Assembly: GCA_946482565.1 (NCBI GenBank)
Contig: CAMLSB010000017.1
Location: 1-22,145, forward strand
Length of the DNA stretch: 22,145 bases
Direction: 5' to 3'
DNA from: an uncultured Lysobacteraceae bacterium
Lineage (GTDB): Bacteria > Pseudomonadota > Gammaproteobacteria > Xanthomonadales > Xanthomonadaceae
Part shown: in pieces, positions 14,474-21,318 of the stretch
Layout: each line of letters starts with the position of its first letter
How positions within the stretch are numbered: the stretch's first letter is position 1
Translations under genes and position numbers: made by a program
The notes under the pieces: model-generated
What the model saw: the letters and a program-made list of their open reading frames with translations, nothing else
What the model was told of the DNA's origin: nothing
The model's database searches: none

Positions 14474-14662
14474 TCAGCCGCAGCGGAACCGCGGCTCGCC
14501 GTCCCAGCCACGCGCGTAGCGGCGCTCGGTGGCATAGCCGCTGCTGTTGCCGTATCCGACGCCCGGAGCGCGCTCGCGGTAGACCGCGCGGCGGCTGGTC
14601 TCCGGAGCGCGGAGGCGCACGACGGGACTGGACGGGGAGATGGCACGGCGGGGGGCGTTCAT
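14474..14662 (-). CDS. 62-residue peptide with C-terminal GVGYGNSSGY motif
   Basis: An ATG at 14662 (minus strand) opens a 62-residue frame ending at 14474, preceded by TTCAGG. It is basic and Pro/Ser/Arg-rich in the first half, with no signal peptide or membrane segment. The second half is G34-VGYGNSSGY-ATERR-Y49-A-R51-G-W53, then PRFRCG at the end, with a single cysteine C61. The run GVGYG-S-SGY, Y, R, W recurs with the same spacing at the C terminus of the DUF1232 protein encoded at 15365-15982. The intrinsic terminator just downstream and the A/T-richer upstream region (about 14680-14725) support a real, independently transcribed gene. I do not recognise the family; a longer frame from 15160 is a shadow of the thioesterase gene. 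Confidence 0.75.
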   Translation of the reverse strand: MNAPRRAISPSSPVVRLRAPETSRRAVYRERAPGVGYGNSSGYATERRYARGWDGEPRFRCG

Positions 14663-14824
14663 GGCGGTTACCTGAAGGGGAAATGAATTGGTGTGGTAGT
14701 AATGTAAAACACCATGACAAATCCTGAATGTGCCGAAGGTCACCCGTCCCGGGAAAATTTGCCTTCCGTTCAGGTCGACGGCCTGCGGCGCGCCGTCCCG
14801 TTCGCTTGCGGGCGGCGGCTCTTC

Positions 14825-14830
14825 TATCCT
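14825..14830 (+). promoter_or_regulatory. -10 box TATCCT, probably leaderless promoter of the thioesterase gene
   Basis: TATCCT is separated from the ATG at 14837 by only six bases, leaving no room for a Shine-Dalgarno after the expected transcription start. TTCGCT at 14801-14806 is a weak -35 at 18-bp spacing. The arrangement mirrors the TACAAT-N5-ATG at 1706. Confidence 0.45.
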
Positions 14831-14836
14831 CGGGCC

Positions 14837-15265
14837 ATGAACAGCCCCTTCCGCCGCCAGGCCACCGTCGCCGACCTCAATGCCTTGTCCGAAGGCACCG
14901 CGATGCGGCCGCTGGGCATCGAATTCACCGAACTCGGAGCGGATTACGTCCGCGCCACCATGCCGGTCGACGCCCGGACCCGTCAGCCCTACGGCCTGCT
15001 GCATGGCGGCGCATCGGTGCTGCTGGCCGAGACCCTGGGCAGCACCGCCGGCGGCCTGTGCGTCGGCCCGGGCCAGGGGGTGGTCGGCATCGAGATCAAC
15101 GCCAACCACCTGGCCGGCGTCCGCGAGGGCCTGGTCACGGGCACGGCGCGGCCGCTGCACGTCGGGCGCAGCACCCAGGTGTGGGAAATCCGGATCGAGG
15201 ACGCCCGCGGACGGCTCGCCTGCATCTCCCGGCTGACGCTCGCGGTGGTGGACCTGCCGGCCTGA
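14837..15265 (+). CDS. Hotdog-fold acyl-CoA thioesterase (PaaI/YdiI type)
   Basis: A 142-residue hotdog protein. The core reads YGLLHGGASVLLAETLGS, with H56-GG and the general base E65 in the positions used by YdiI/EntH-type thioesterases. It is followed by VGIEINANHLAGVREGLVTGTA and, near the end, WEIRIEDARGRLACISRLTLAVV. These enzymes hydrolyse aromatic or short-chain acyl-CoA thioesters in the cytoplasm. The YdiI role in menaquinone synthesis cannot be assumed here, since related bacteria use ubiquinone; a housekeeping thioesterase is more likely. The gene appears to stand alone: its promoter is directly upstream and 99 bp separate it from the next gene. Confidence 0.9.
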   Translation: MNSPFRRQATVADLNALSEGTAMRPLGIEFTELGADYVRATMPVDARTRQPYGLLHGGASVLLAETLGSTAGGLCVGPGQGVVGIEINANHLAGVREGLVTGTARPLHVGRSTQVWEIRIEDARGRLACISRLTLAVVDLPA

Positions 15266-15324
15266 CCGGGCTCGCCCGCGCGCGGCGTCCGCAGGGGCGC
15301 TATCTCACGCCCGGCTTCATTTGC

Positions 15325-15330
15325 TAGGCT
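15325..15330 (+). promoter_or_regulatory. Possible -10 box TAGGCT for the DUF1232 gene
   Basis: TAGGCT (TANNNT form) lies 34 bases before the ATG at 15365 and is embedded in the same TAGGCTTCG seen at 10637-10645. The -35 region is not convincing. Confidence 0.3.
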
Positions 15331-15364
15331 TCGTGTCTTCCCTTCGCATCCCCGGACCACCGCC

Positions 15365-15982
15365 ATGTCGATCTCGCTGAACTTCGAACTCAACGACCGC
15401 GACCTCGAGCATTTCCAGGCGGCGATGGCGAAGGCGAAGAAGGCCGCCAGCGGCAAGTCCACGCAGGAAGTCATCGACTGCGCGGCGAAGCTGCTCGAGG
15501 ACGCGCAGAAGGTCGTCATCCCCGACTTCATCAAGCAGCGCCTCCTGCAGCTGGACGACATGATCGCCATGGCGCGCGACGAAGCCTGGGCGCTCTCGGG
15601 CGAGGACCGCGACCGCGTGCTGTCGGCGCTGACCTACTTCTGCGATCCGGACGACGTGATCCCGGACAACGTCGCGGTGCTCGGCTACCTCGACGACGCG
15701 ATCATGATCGAGCTGTCGGTGCGCGAACTGCGCCACGAGCTCGACGCGTACGACGAATTCTGCGACTTCCGCCAGAACCAGGCGCAGCGCCGCGGCCTGG
15801 ATGCCGACAAGGTCGGCCGCGCCGAGTGGCTCGACAGCCGCCGCGAGGAACTCGTGGACCGCATGCACCGCCGCCGCGACCGCGAAGCCGGCATGGGCGT
15901 GGGCTACGGCAGCAGCAGCGGCTACGGCTCGGGCAAGAGCTACGTCCGCGCCTGGCGCCCGGGCATGTTCAAGTTCACCTGA
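15365..15982 (+). CDS. DUF1232 (YkvA-like) protein with C-terminal GVGYGSSSGY motif
   Basis: A 205-residue protein. The N-terminal 75 residues are a charged helix (DRDLEHFQAAMAKAKKAA) followed by KVVIPDFIKQRLLQLDDMIA. The DUF1232/YkvA signature comes next (about 81-117): DRDRVLSALTYFCDPDDVIP, then DNVAVLGYLDDAIMIEL. In YkvA this segment is a short membrane-associated helical hairpin; here it is more charged and may not cross the membrane. Residues 118-177 are polar and Arg/Glu-rich. The last 28 residues (G178-VGYGSSSGY, Y193, R195, W197, F202) repeat the tail of the small peptide encoded at 14474-14662. DUF1232 proteins have no proven function. No strong Shine-Dalgarno is seen. Confidence 0.85.
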   Translation: MSISLNFELNDRDLEHFQAAMAKAKKAASGKSTQEVIDCAAKLLEDAQKVVIPDFIKQRLLQLDDMIAMARDEAWALSGEDRDRVLSALTYFCDPDDVIPDNVAVLGYLDDAIMIELSVRELRHELDAYDEFCDFRQNQAQRRGLDADKVGRAEWLDSRREELVDRMHRRRDREAGMGVGYGSSSGYGSGKSYVRAWRPGMFKFT

Positions 15983-15999
15983 GGCAACACCGCGCCGGC

Positions 16000-16779
16000 A
16001 TGATGCCGGCCGCCGGAGAACGGTCCTTGCGCTGGCTGCGTTACCTCTACCGCGTGCCGATGCTGTTGTGGCATGGAGCCATCGACTTGCCGCTGGTCCT
16101 GCTGCTGACGCTGCCCCCATGGGGCCGGTTGCGCCTGCCCGGTGGCGAGCGCCTCGAATACCGCGTGATCCGCGCATGGCAGGCGGGATTGATGCGCGTG
16201 TTCGGTTTCCGCACGCAACGCAGCGGCACGCCGCTGCAGGGCGCGGTGGTGTTCGTCGCCAACCATGTCAGCTGGGTCGACATCATCGCGCTGCACAGCC
16301 AGCGGATGATGGGCTTCGTCGCCAAGCGCGAGATCGCGGGCTGGCCGCTGGTGGGCTGGATGGCGACGCGCGGCGAAACGATCTTCCATGAGCGCGGCAA
16401 CACCGAATCGCTCGGCGGCGTCATGCACGAGATGCTGTCGCGCCTGCGCGGCGGCCGCGCGGTCGGCGTGTTCCCGGAAGGGCGCACGCGCGATGGTTCC
16501 GAGGTCGGCCCGTTCCATGCGCGCATCTTCACCGCCGCGGTGGAAGCGCATGCGCCGGTGCAGCCGGTCGCCATCTGCTACGGCGCGCATTGCGCCGCGC
16601 AGGCGGTGGTCGCGTTCCATGGGCGGGAGGGCTTCCTCGGCAACTTCCTGCGACTGCTCGGCGAACCGGCGCGCGTGGCCGACGTGCGTTTCCTCGAACC
16701 GATCCCGGCGGGCAGCGAGGAAGGCCGCCGCCGCATCGCCGAGCTCGCGCGCGAGCGCATCGTCGCCGCAATGCAATGA
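16000..16779 (+). CDS. 1-acyl-sn-glycerol-3-phosphate acyltransferase (PlsC type)
   Basis: About 259 residues. It carries the acyltransferase motif I N88-H89-VSWV-D94 (HX4D), motif II region around KREIAGWPLVGW, motif III F158-P159-E160-G161-RTRDG, and a following PVQPVAI strand. One hydrophobic segment near residues 20-40 anchors it to the inner membrane. The expected reaction is acylation of lysophosphatidic acid with acyl-ACP or acyl-CoA in phospholipid synthesis; an ornithine-lipid or other O-acyltransferase (OlsA-like) is possible. Two ATGs abut (16000 and 16003) and neither has a good Shine-Dalgarno. The stop overlaps the next start (ATGA at 16776-16779). Confidence 0.9.
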   Translation: MMPAAGERSLRWLRYLYRVPMLLWHGAIDLPLVLLLTLPPWGRLRLPGGERLEYRVIRAWQAGLMRVFGFRTQRSGTPLQGAVVFVANHVSWVDIIALHSQRMMGFVAKREIAGWPLVGWMATRGETIFHERGNTESLGGVMHEMLSRLRGGRAVGVFPEGRTRDGSEVGPFHARIFTAAVEAHAPVQPVAICYGAHCAAQAVVAFHGREGFLGNFLRLLGEPARVADVRFLEPIPAGSEEGRRRIAELARERIVAAMQ

Positions 16780-17792
16780 ACGCAGCCGGCTACCGGCCGC
16801 CGTGGTGGCTGCGCAGCGGCCACGTGCAGACGATGCTCGGGTCCAGCCCGTGGCGGCGCCGCCGCGGCGCGCAGGCGCTGGCCGCGACTGGCGCGGTCAC
16901 TACCGCGCATCTCGTCGATGGCGGCCCGGGCGTGCGCCTGGAAGGACTGCACAGCGTGGTGCCGGGCATCGAGCCGCGCGGATTCGCGCTGCTGCTGCAC
17001 GGCTGGGAAGGCAGCGCCGAATCGAGCTACATGCGGCAGACGGCCGCGCGCCTGCTGGAGCGCGGCTTCGCCACGTTCCGGCTGAACTTCCGCGACCACG
17101 GCGACAGCCACCACCTCAACGAGGCGATCTTCCACTCCAACCGCATCGACGAGGTGGTGTTCGCAGCCCGCGACGTCGCGCGGCGCTTCTGGCCGGAGGC
17201 GAGTGCGTCGCGCCCGCTGGTGGCGGCCGGCTATTCGCTCGGCGGGAATTTCGCGCTGCGCCTGGCCTTGCGCGCGCCCGATGCCGGCTTGCCGCTGTCG
17301 GCGGTCGCCGCGGTCTGCCCGGTGCTCGATCCGAAGGCGACCATGGAGCAGATGGAGCGCGGCTGGCGCGTGTACCTGCACTACTTCGAGCGCAAGTGGC
17401 GGCGCTCGCTGGTGCGCAAGCGCCAGCTGTTCCCGCGCGTGCACGATTTCGACGACCGCACGTTGCACCTGGGCATGCGCGAACTCACCGAATGGCTGGT
17501 GGTGCGGCACACCGACTTCGGTTCTCTCGACGCGTACTTCGACGGCTACTCGATCGCCGGCGACCGGCTGGCCGCGCTGCGCGTGCCGGCGCACATCCTG
17601 ATGGCCGAGGACGATCCAGTGATCCCGTTCGAGCATTTCCGCGCGCTGGCGCTGGCGCTGCCGCCGGCGGCTACGCTCGAGGTCTCGCGCCACGGCGGCC
17701 ATTGCGGCTTCCTGCGTGGCCTCGGGCGCGACGGCTACGCCGAGGACTGGGTCGCCGACCGGCTCGCGCCGCGCCGCCACGGCCCTTGCTGA
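16776..17792 (+). CDS. YheT-like alpha/beta hydrolase
   Basis: A 338-residue member of the YheT/UPF0017 family. It begins with the family's typical YRPPWWLRSGHVQTML segment, then LLLHGWEGS (oxyanion region), nucleophile S154 in GYSLGGN, acid D279/D280 in MAEDDPVIP, and H309 in HGGHCGF. These form a full Ser-Asp-His triad, so esterase or lipase-type activity is expected; the natural substrate of the family is not settled. Start and preceding stop overlap (ATGA), coupling it to the acyltransferase, which suggests a lipid substrate (inference). After the stop an 82-bp gap with a promoter-like palindrome precedes the PEBP gene. Confidence 0.92.
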   Translation: MNAAGYRPPWWLRSGHVQTMLGSSPWRRRRGAQALAATGAVTTAHLVDGGPGVRLEGLHSVVPGIEPRGFALLLHGWEGSAESSYMRQTAARLLERGFATFRLNFRDHGDSHHLNEAIFHSNRIDEVVFAARDVARRFWPEASASRPLVAAGYSLGGNFALRLALRAPDAGLPLSAVAAVCPVLDPKATMEQMERGWRVYLHYFERKWRRSLVRKRQLFPRVHDFDDRTLHLGMRELTEWLVVRHTDFGSLDAYFDGYSIAGDRLAALRVPAHILMAEDDPVIPFEHFRALALALPPAATLEVSRHGGHCGFLRGLGRDGYAEDWVADRLAPRRHGPC

Positions 17793-17825
17793 CGACGGGT
17801 TGCAGCGCGTCGCAACGCGGGAGAT

Positions 17826-17848
17826 GACACGCTTGCGTGTCCTACAAT
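17826..17848 (+). promoter_or_regulatory. Palindrome GACACGC-TT-GCGTGTC abutting a TACAAT -10 box
   Basis: A perfect 7+7-bp inverted repeat (17826-17841) with a two-base centre ends one base before TACAAT (17843-17848). It occupies the -35/-10 spacer of the presumed promoter for the gene at 17875. No T-run follows, so it is not a terminator. A repressor or activator site is the simplest reading; a chance palindrome remains possible. Confidence 0.5.
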
Positions 17849-17874
17849 CGGCGGACGCCAACCAGGAGGCCCGC

Positions 17875-18495
17875 ATGCGCATCCACAGCGACAGCTTCGA
17901 GAACCGCGGCCCGATCCCGGCGGAATTCGCGCTCGGCGCGCCCGGGGGCTTCGGCGGCAACCGCAATCCGCACCTGGCGTGGGACGGCGCGCCCGCGGGC
18001 ACGCGTTCGTTCGTGGTGATGTGCATCGACACCGACGCGCCGACCGACGCCTCGCTCGCCGGCCGCGACGACGTCGAGATCCCGGCCGACCAGCCGCGCG
18101 GCGATTTCGTGCACTGGGTGATGGTCGATATTCCGGCCGACGTCTCGACCATCGCCGCCGGCAGCTGCAGCGACGGCTTCGACAAGGGCGGCAAGCGCGC
18201 GCCGAAGGGCCCCGACGCCAGCCGCCAGGGCATCAACGACTACACCAGCTGGTTCGCCGGCGACGACAGCGGCCTGCGCGGCGATTACTACGGCTACGAC
18301 GGCCCGTATCCGCCGCCGAACGACCTGCGCATGCACCGTTACTTCTTCCGCGTGTTCGCGCTTGGCACGGACCGGCTGCCGCTGCCGGCGCGCTTCACCG
18401 CGGGCGACGTGTTCCATGCGATGCAGGGCAACGTGCTCGGGGAGACCGCGATGCACGGCACGTACAGCCTCAACCCGAAGCTCGCCGGCCAATGA
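17875..18495 (+). CDS. YbhB/YbcL family (phosphatidylethanolamine-binding protein-like)
   Basis: A 206-residue PEBP-fold protein with a clear AGGAGG (17864-17869) five bases before the ATG. Family motifs are seen in order: NRNPHLAWDGAPAGTRSFVV, the ligand-site CIDTDAPTDAS, FVHWVMVDIPADV, GINDYTSW, then GPYPPPNDLRMHRYFFRVFAL. There is no signal peptide, so it is probably cytoplasmic. It is somewhat longer than YbhB (about 160 residues), with an added segment around GDDSGLRGDYYGYDG. Bacterial PEBP proteins have no firm biochemical role. The stop overlaps the SDR start (ATGA). Confidence 0.92.
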   Translation: MRIHSDSFENRGPIPAEFALGAPGGFGGNRNPHLAWDGAPAGTRSFVVMCIDTDAPTDASLAGRDDVEIPADQPRGDFVHWVMVDIPADVSTIAAGSCSDGFDKGGKRAPKGPDASRQGINDYTSWFAGDDSGLRGDYYGYDGPYPPPNDLRMHRYFFRVFALGTDRLPLPARFTAGDVFHAMQGNVLGETAMHGTYSLNPKLAGQ

Positions 18496-19262
18496 GCGGC
18501 GCCTCGCCCCGCGTCGCAATCGTCACCGGTGCCAGCCGCGGCATCGGCGCGGCGATCGCGCGCGAGCTGTCGGCCGCAGGGTGCGCGGTCGTGTGCGCAT
18601 CGCGCTCGCTGGGCGCGCTCGAGAAGCTCGCGGCATCGCTGCCCGGCCCGTCGCTGGCGTTCGCCGCCGACCTGCGGGAGCGCGATGCGGCCGCGCGCCT
18701 GGTCGAGGCCGCCCTCGCGCGCTTCGGCCGCATCGACGTGGTGGTGAACAATGCGGGCGACACGCCACGCGGCGATTTCCTCGCCTTCGACGACGACGCC
18801 TGGGAAGCGGGCTTCGCGCTGAAGTTCTTCGGCGCGATGCGGCTGTGCCGCGCCGCCTGGCCCGCGCTGGTGGAAGCGCAGGGCTGCATCGTCAACATCG
18901 CCGGCATCGGCGGCCGCACCGGCAGCGCCGAATTCGCGATCGGCGGCAGCGTCAACGCCGCGGTGCTGAACCTGACCAAGGCGCTTGCCGACCGCGGCAT
19001 CCGCGACGGTGTGCGCGTCAATGCGGTGAACCCGAGTTCGATCGCCACGGAGCGCACGCGGGCGCGCATCGGCAAGCTCGCCGCCGAGCGCGGCGTGCCC
19101 GAGGCGCAGGCCGCTGCGGAGCTGGCCGCGCAGCTGCGCGTGGCCCGCTACGGCGAGCCGGAAGAGGTGGCGCGCGTCGTCGCGTTCCTCGCGTCGCCCG
19201 CCGCCAGCTACATGCAGGGCGCGATCGTCGACGTCGACGGCGGCCAGACCCGCACGCTGTAA
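18492..19262 (+). CDS. Short-chain dehydrogenase/reductase-like protein lacking the catalytic Ser-Tyr-Lys
   Basis: A 256-residue Rossmann protein with an intact NAD(P) site (VTGASRGIG) and the structural VVVNNAG motif. The stretch ending VRVNAVNPSSIATERTR and the tail YMQGAIVDVDGGQT are also standard. At the active site, however, alignment to the canonical N-[I/V]-S-S...Y-x3-K pattern puts G138 where the Ser belongs (N135-IAG), G151 where the Tyr belongs and N155 where the Lys belongs (IGGSVNAAVLNLTKAL). The alignment is fixed on both sides by VNI and AAVLNLTKALA with no gap. Either it is a non-catalytic nucleotide-binding protein or it uses other chemistry. It is coupled to the PEBP gene by ATGA. 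Confidence 0.88.
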   Translation: MSGASPRVAIVTGASRGIGAAIARELSAAGCAVVCASRSLGALEKLAASLPGPSLAFAADLRERDAAARLVEAALARFGRIDVVVNNAGDTPRGDFLAFDDDAWEAGFALKFFGAMRLCRAAWPALVEAQGCIVNIAGIGGRTGSAEFAIGGSVNAAVLNLTKALADRGIRDGVRVNAVNPSSIATERTRARIGKLAAERGVPEAQAAAELAAQLRVARYGEPEEVARVVAFLASPAASYMQGAIVDVDGGQTRTL

Positions 19263-19295
19263 ATGTCCCCGGATCCGGAAAGGAACACTGATCGC

Positions 19296-20210
19296 ATGGA
19301 ACGTGGCGGGTTCGGCTTCCTGTTGGGCGTGCTCGCCGCGGGCGCATTGCTCTTGGCCCCGGAAACGGCGCAGGCCCAGGTCCGCCCCGTCGGCATCGCG
19401 GGCTACCTGCCGGACGCGCAACCCCTGCCGGCCGGTGATCCTCGTGCAATCGTGGCCCGCCTGCTGGCGGACGATCGCACCCGCGTGCGCCGCGACGACG
19501 ACAGGGACGTCGCCGACATGGGGAACATCGACGATCCATCGGTGCACTACTTGGTCCTGGGCAAGGATCACTGGGCCTATCCATCGGTCATCCGGCTGCG
19601 TCGCGCGGAGCAGGACGGCGTCTGGGCGACGAGGATCGCGTATGCCTGCGGTGCCGCCCCGAAAACCTGTGCCAGGCTCGAGGAGACGCTGCGCGCAAGG
19701 CAGCCTCAAGTCGCTTTCCTGGATGCCGAGGCCGCGGCCAGTGAGCGCATGAAGCCGTTGTTGCGGCCGCTGCCGACAACCGCCAGGCTGGGCCGCGACT
19801 TCTGGATTAGCCAGTTCTCCCTAAATCCGCGGATGGATGAGGTGGACTGGCGCGACCGGAGATGGCGGAAACAGCCCGTCGATCCACGGTGCGTCCTGGT
19901 CGGGCCAACCTACGCGCCGGTGCCGGATTACCCCGTGCGCGAGTTCGTCGCGCACACGCAGGGGACCGCGATCGTCGTGTTCACCATTGGCGCGGATGGG
20001 CACGTCCTCGACGCGCAGTTCGAACAGTCGACCGGAACGCTCGAGCTCGATTCCGCCGCGATGGACGCGGTGTCGGCGATGCAGTTCCGGATCAAGGGCT
20101 GCGCCACCCCGCAAAGCGTGGTCAGGGTGAGGGTGCCCTTCGTTTTCGCCAGCGGCGCCCGAGACAGCGGCCTGGCGCAGGACTTCGATCGGGCGGCCTT
20201 CGGCTACTGA
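19296..20210 (+). CDS. Secreted protein with C-terminal TonB-like domain
   Basis: A 304-residue protein from the ATG at 19296, giving a signal peptide (FGFLLGVLAAGALLLAPETA, cleavage near AQA-Q). A start at 19263 right after the SDR stop would put 11 polar residues before it and lacks a Shine-Dalgarno. Residues about 30-200 match nothing I recognise; they include two close cysteines (YACGAAPKTCARL). The last 90 residues resemble the TonB C-terminal domain: PDYPVREFVAHTQGTAIVVF, then IGADGHVLDAQFEQSTGTLE, then AMDAVSAMQFRIKGC. Unlike true TonB there is no uncleaved N-terminal anchor or Pro-rich spacer, so it is probably a free periplasmic protein, not an energy transducer. It converges on uppP with a 6-bp gap. 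Confidence 0.82.
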   Translation: MERGGFGFLLGVLAAGALLLAPETAQAQVRPVGIAGYLPDAQPLPAGDPRAIVARLLADDRTRVRRDDDRDVADMGNIDDPSVHYLVLGKDHWAYPSVIRLRRAEQDGVWATRIAYACGAAPKTCARLEETLRARQPQVAFLDAEAAASERMKPLLRPLPTTARLGRDFWISQFSLNPRMDEVDWRDRRWRKQPVDPRCVLVGPTYAPVPDYPVREFVAHTQGTAIVVFTIGADGHVLDAQFEQSTGTLELDSAAMDAVSAMQFRIKGCATPQSVVRVRVPFVFASGARDSGLAQDFDRAAFGY

Positions 20211-20216
20211 GCCGTG

Positions 20217-21104
20217 TCAGCCGGTGGAAAAGGCGAGCAGCGCGGCGCCCAGCGCGAAGCGGTAGATCGCGAACGCGGTGAAGCGGTTCGACTGGATGTA
20301 GCGCAGCAGCCACTTCACCGCGATGAACGCGGTGATCGCCGATGCGGCGAAGGCGATGCCGAGCGCGGTCCAGTCCTCGCCACCGATGCCGTCGTGGCGC
20401 ACGAGGTCGAGCAGCTCGTAGCCGGTGGCGGCGAACATCGTCGGGATGCCGACCAGGAACGCGAATTCGGTCGCCGCAGCGCGACTGGTCACGCCGAACA
20501 GCAGGGCGACGAAGATCGTCGCCGCCGAGCGCGAGGTGCCGGGGAACACCCCGGCCACGACCTGCGCGATGCCGACCAGGATCGCCACCGTCCAGGTGAT
20601 GCGCGCGCGCTCGCCGAGCACCAGGGCGCGCTTCGCCGCGAAATGCTCCGCCAGCAGCATCCAGGCGCCGCCGAGGATCAGCGCCCACGCGATCGGCGCG
20701 ACCGCGTCGTCGAGCTGCCAGCCGAGCTTCTTCACCAGCAGGCCGAGCACGGCGGTCACCAGGAACGCAGCGCCGAGCTTCAGCGCGTAGTCGCGCGGCG
20801 GCTGGTCGAGGCCCGCGCTGCCGGTCGCGATGGCCGCGCCGGTCGTGCCCATCGCGCCCACGGCGCTGTTCCCGCCGCCGCCGCGGCCCAGGAACGACCA
20901 CGCCAGCTGCAGCAGCCGCTGCCGGTAGACCAGGACCACGGCGACGATCGCGCCGGCCTGGATCGCGATGTTGAACAGGTCGCTGCGATGTCCCAGCCAG
21001 CGCTCGGCCAGGAGCAGGTGCCCGGTGCTGGAGATGGGGAGGAACTCGGTGATGCCTTCGATGATGCCGAGGAGGAGGGCGGCGGCGAGGGAGTGGGGGT
21101 CCAC
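20217..21104 (-). CDS. uppP: Undecaprenyl-diphosphatase UppP (BacA)
   Basis: A 295-residue polytopic membrane protein on the minus strand, from a GTG start with GGAG six bases upstream. It carries both catalytic motifs: E16-GIT-E20-FLPIS-S26-TG-H29 and PGTS-R192-SAATI, matching the residues needed in E. coli UppP. It removes a phosphate from undecaprenyl diphosphate, recycling the lipid carrier for peptidoglycan and other surface polymers, and its overproduction gives bacitracin resistance. Residues about 74-104 form a Gly/Ala-rich loop (GRGGGGNSAVGAMGTTGA) between helices, extra relative to the E. coli protein as I recall it. Upstream of the gene lies a heptamer repeat array (21121-21145). 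Confidence 0.96.
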   Translation of the reverse strand: MDPHSLAAALLLGIIEGITEFLPISSTGHLLLAERWLGHRSDLFNIAIQAGAIVAVVLVYRQRLLQLAWSFLGRGGGGNSAVGAMGTTGAAIATGSAGLDQPPRDYALKLGAAFLVTAVLGLLVKKLGWQLDDAVAPIAWALILGGAWMLLAEHFAAKRALVLGERARITWTVAILVGIAQVVAGVFPGTSRSAATIFVALLFGVTSRAAATEFAFLVGIPTMFAATGYELLDLVRHDGIGGEDWTALGIAFAASAITAFIAVKWLLRYIQSNRFTAFAIYRFALGAALLAFSTG

Positions 21105-21120
21105 GAGAGCTCCGAAGGGC

Positions 21121-21145
21121 GGGGAATGGGGAATGGGGAATGGGG
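21121..21145 (+). repeat. GGGGAAT heptanucleotide array, left arm
   Basis: Three GGGGAAT units followed by GGGG, flanked by GGGC at 21118-21120 onward. It lies 16 bases upstream of the uppP start codon on the uppP template side. Its reverse complement, slightly diverged, recurs at 21319-21347. Confidence 0.85.
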
Positions 21146-21201
21146 ACGCGGGACTTTAGCGCGAACTCGTGCGCGCGGAATTGGTGCAGGCGCCCCACAA
21201 A

Positions 21202-21218
21202 CGCACCAAACAGGTGCA
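21202..21218 (+). promoter_or_regulatory. NtrC-type enhancer site upstream of glnA
   Basis: CGCACC-AAACA-GGTGCA matches the recalled NtrC consensus TGCACC-N5-GGTGCA with one mismatch. Its centre (21210) lies about 97 bases before the expected start at about 21307, the usual place for an enhancer of a sigma-54 promoter. A half site GGTGCA at 21183-21188 may be a weak second site. Confidence 0.75.
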
Positions 21219-21280
21219 TCAGTCTGGGCCACGCACCCTCCAAGTCCCTGATATTCCGCTAATCGAGCCTGCGAATCCGA

Positions 21281-21296
21281 TGGCACGGCCCTTGCG
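21281..21296 (+). promoter_or_regulatory. Sigma-54 (-24/-12) promoter of glnA
   Basis: TGGCAC-GGCCC-TTGC has GG and GC with exactly 10 bases between them, the invariant sigma-54 spacing, and matches TGGCAC-N5-TTGC at every fixed position. The expected start, about 12 bases past the GC, is near 21307, giving a 5' leader of about 54 bases that includes the right heptamer array. Confidence 0.85.
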
Positions 21297-21318
21297 TCCA
21301 AAACGCAGCCAGCCTTTT

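Noticed and set aside
14474..15160. Extending the small minus-strand peptide to 228 residues
   Set aside because: The added part is antisense to the thioesterase gene; the 62-residue start has a plausible ribosome site and no conflict.
17979..19262. Longer start for the SDR gene (from 17979)
   Set aside because: The extra 171 codons lie over the PEBP gene in another phase and read as Arg-rich noise. The ATG at 18492 gives the normal N terminus.
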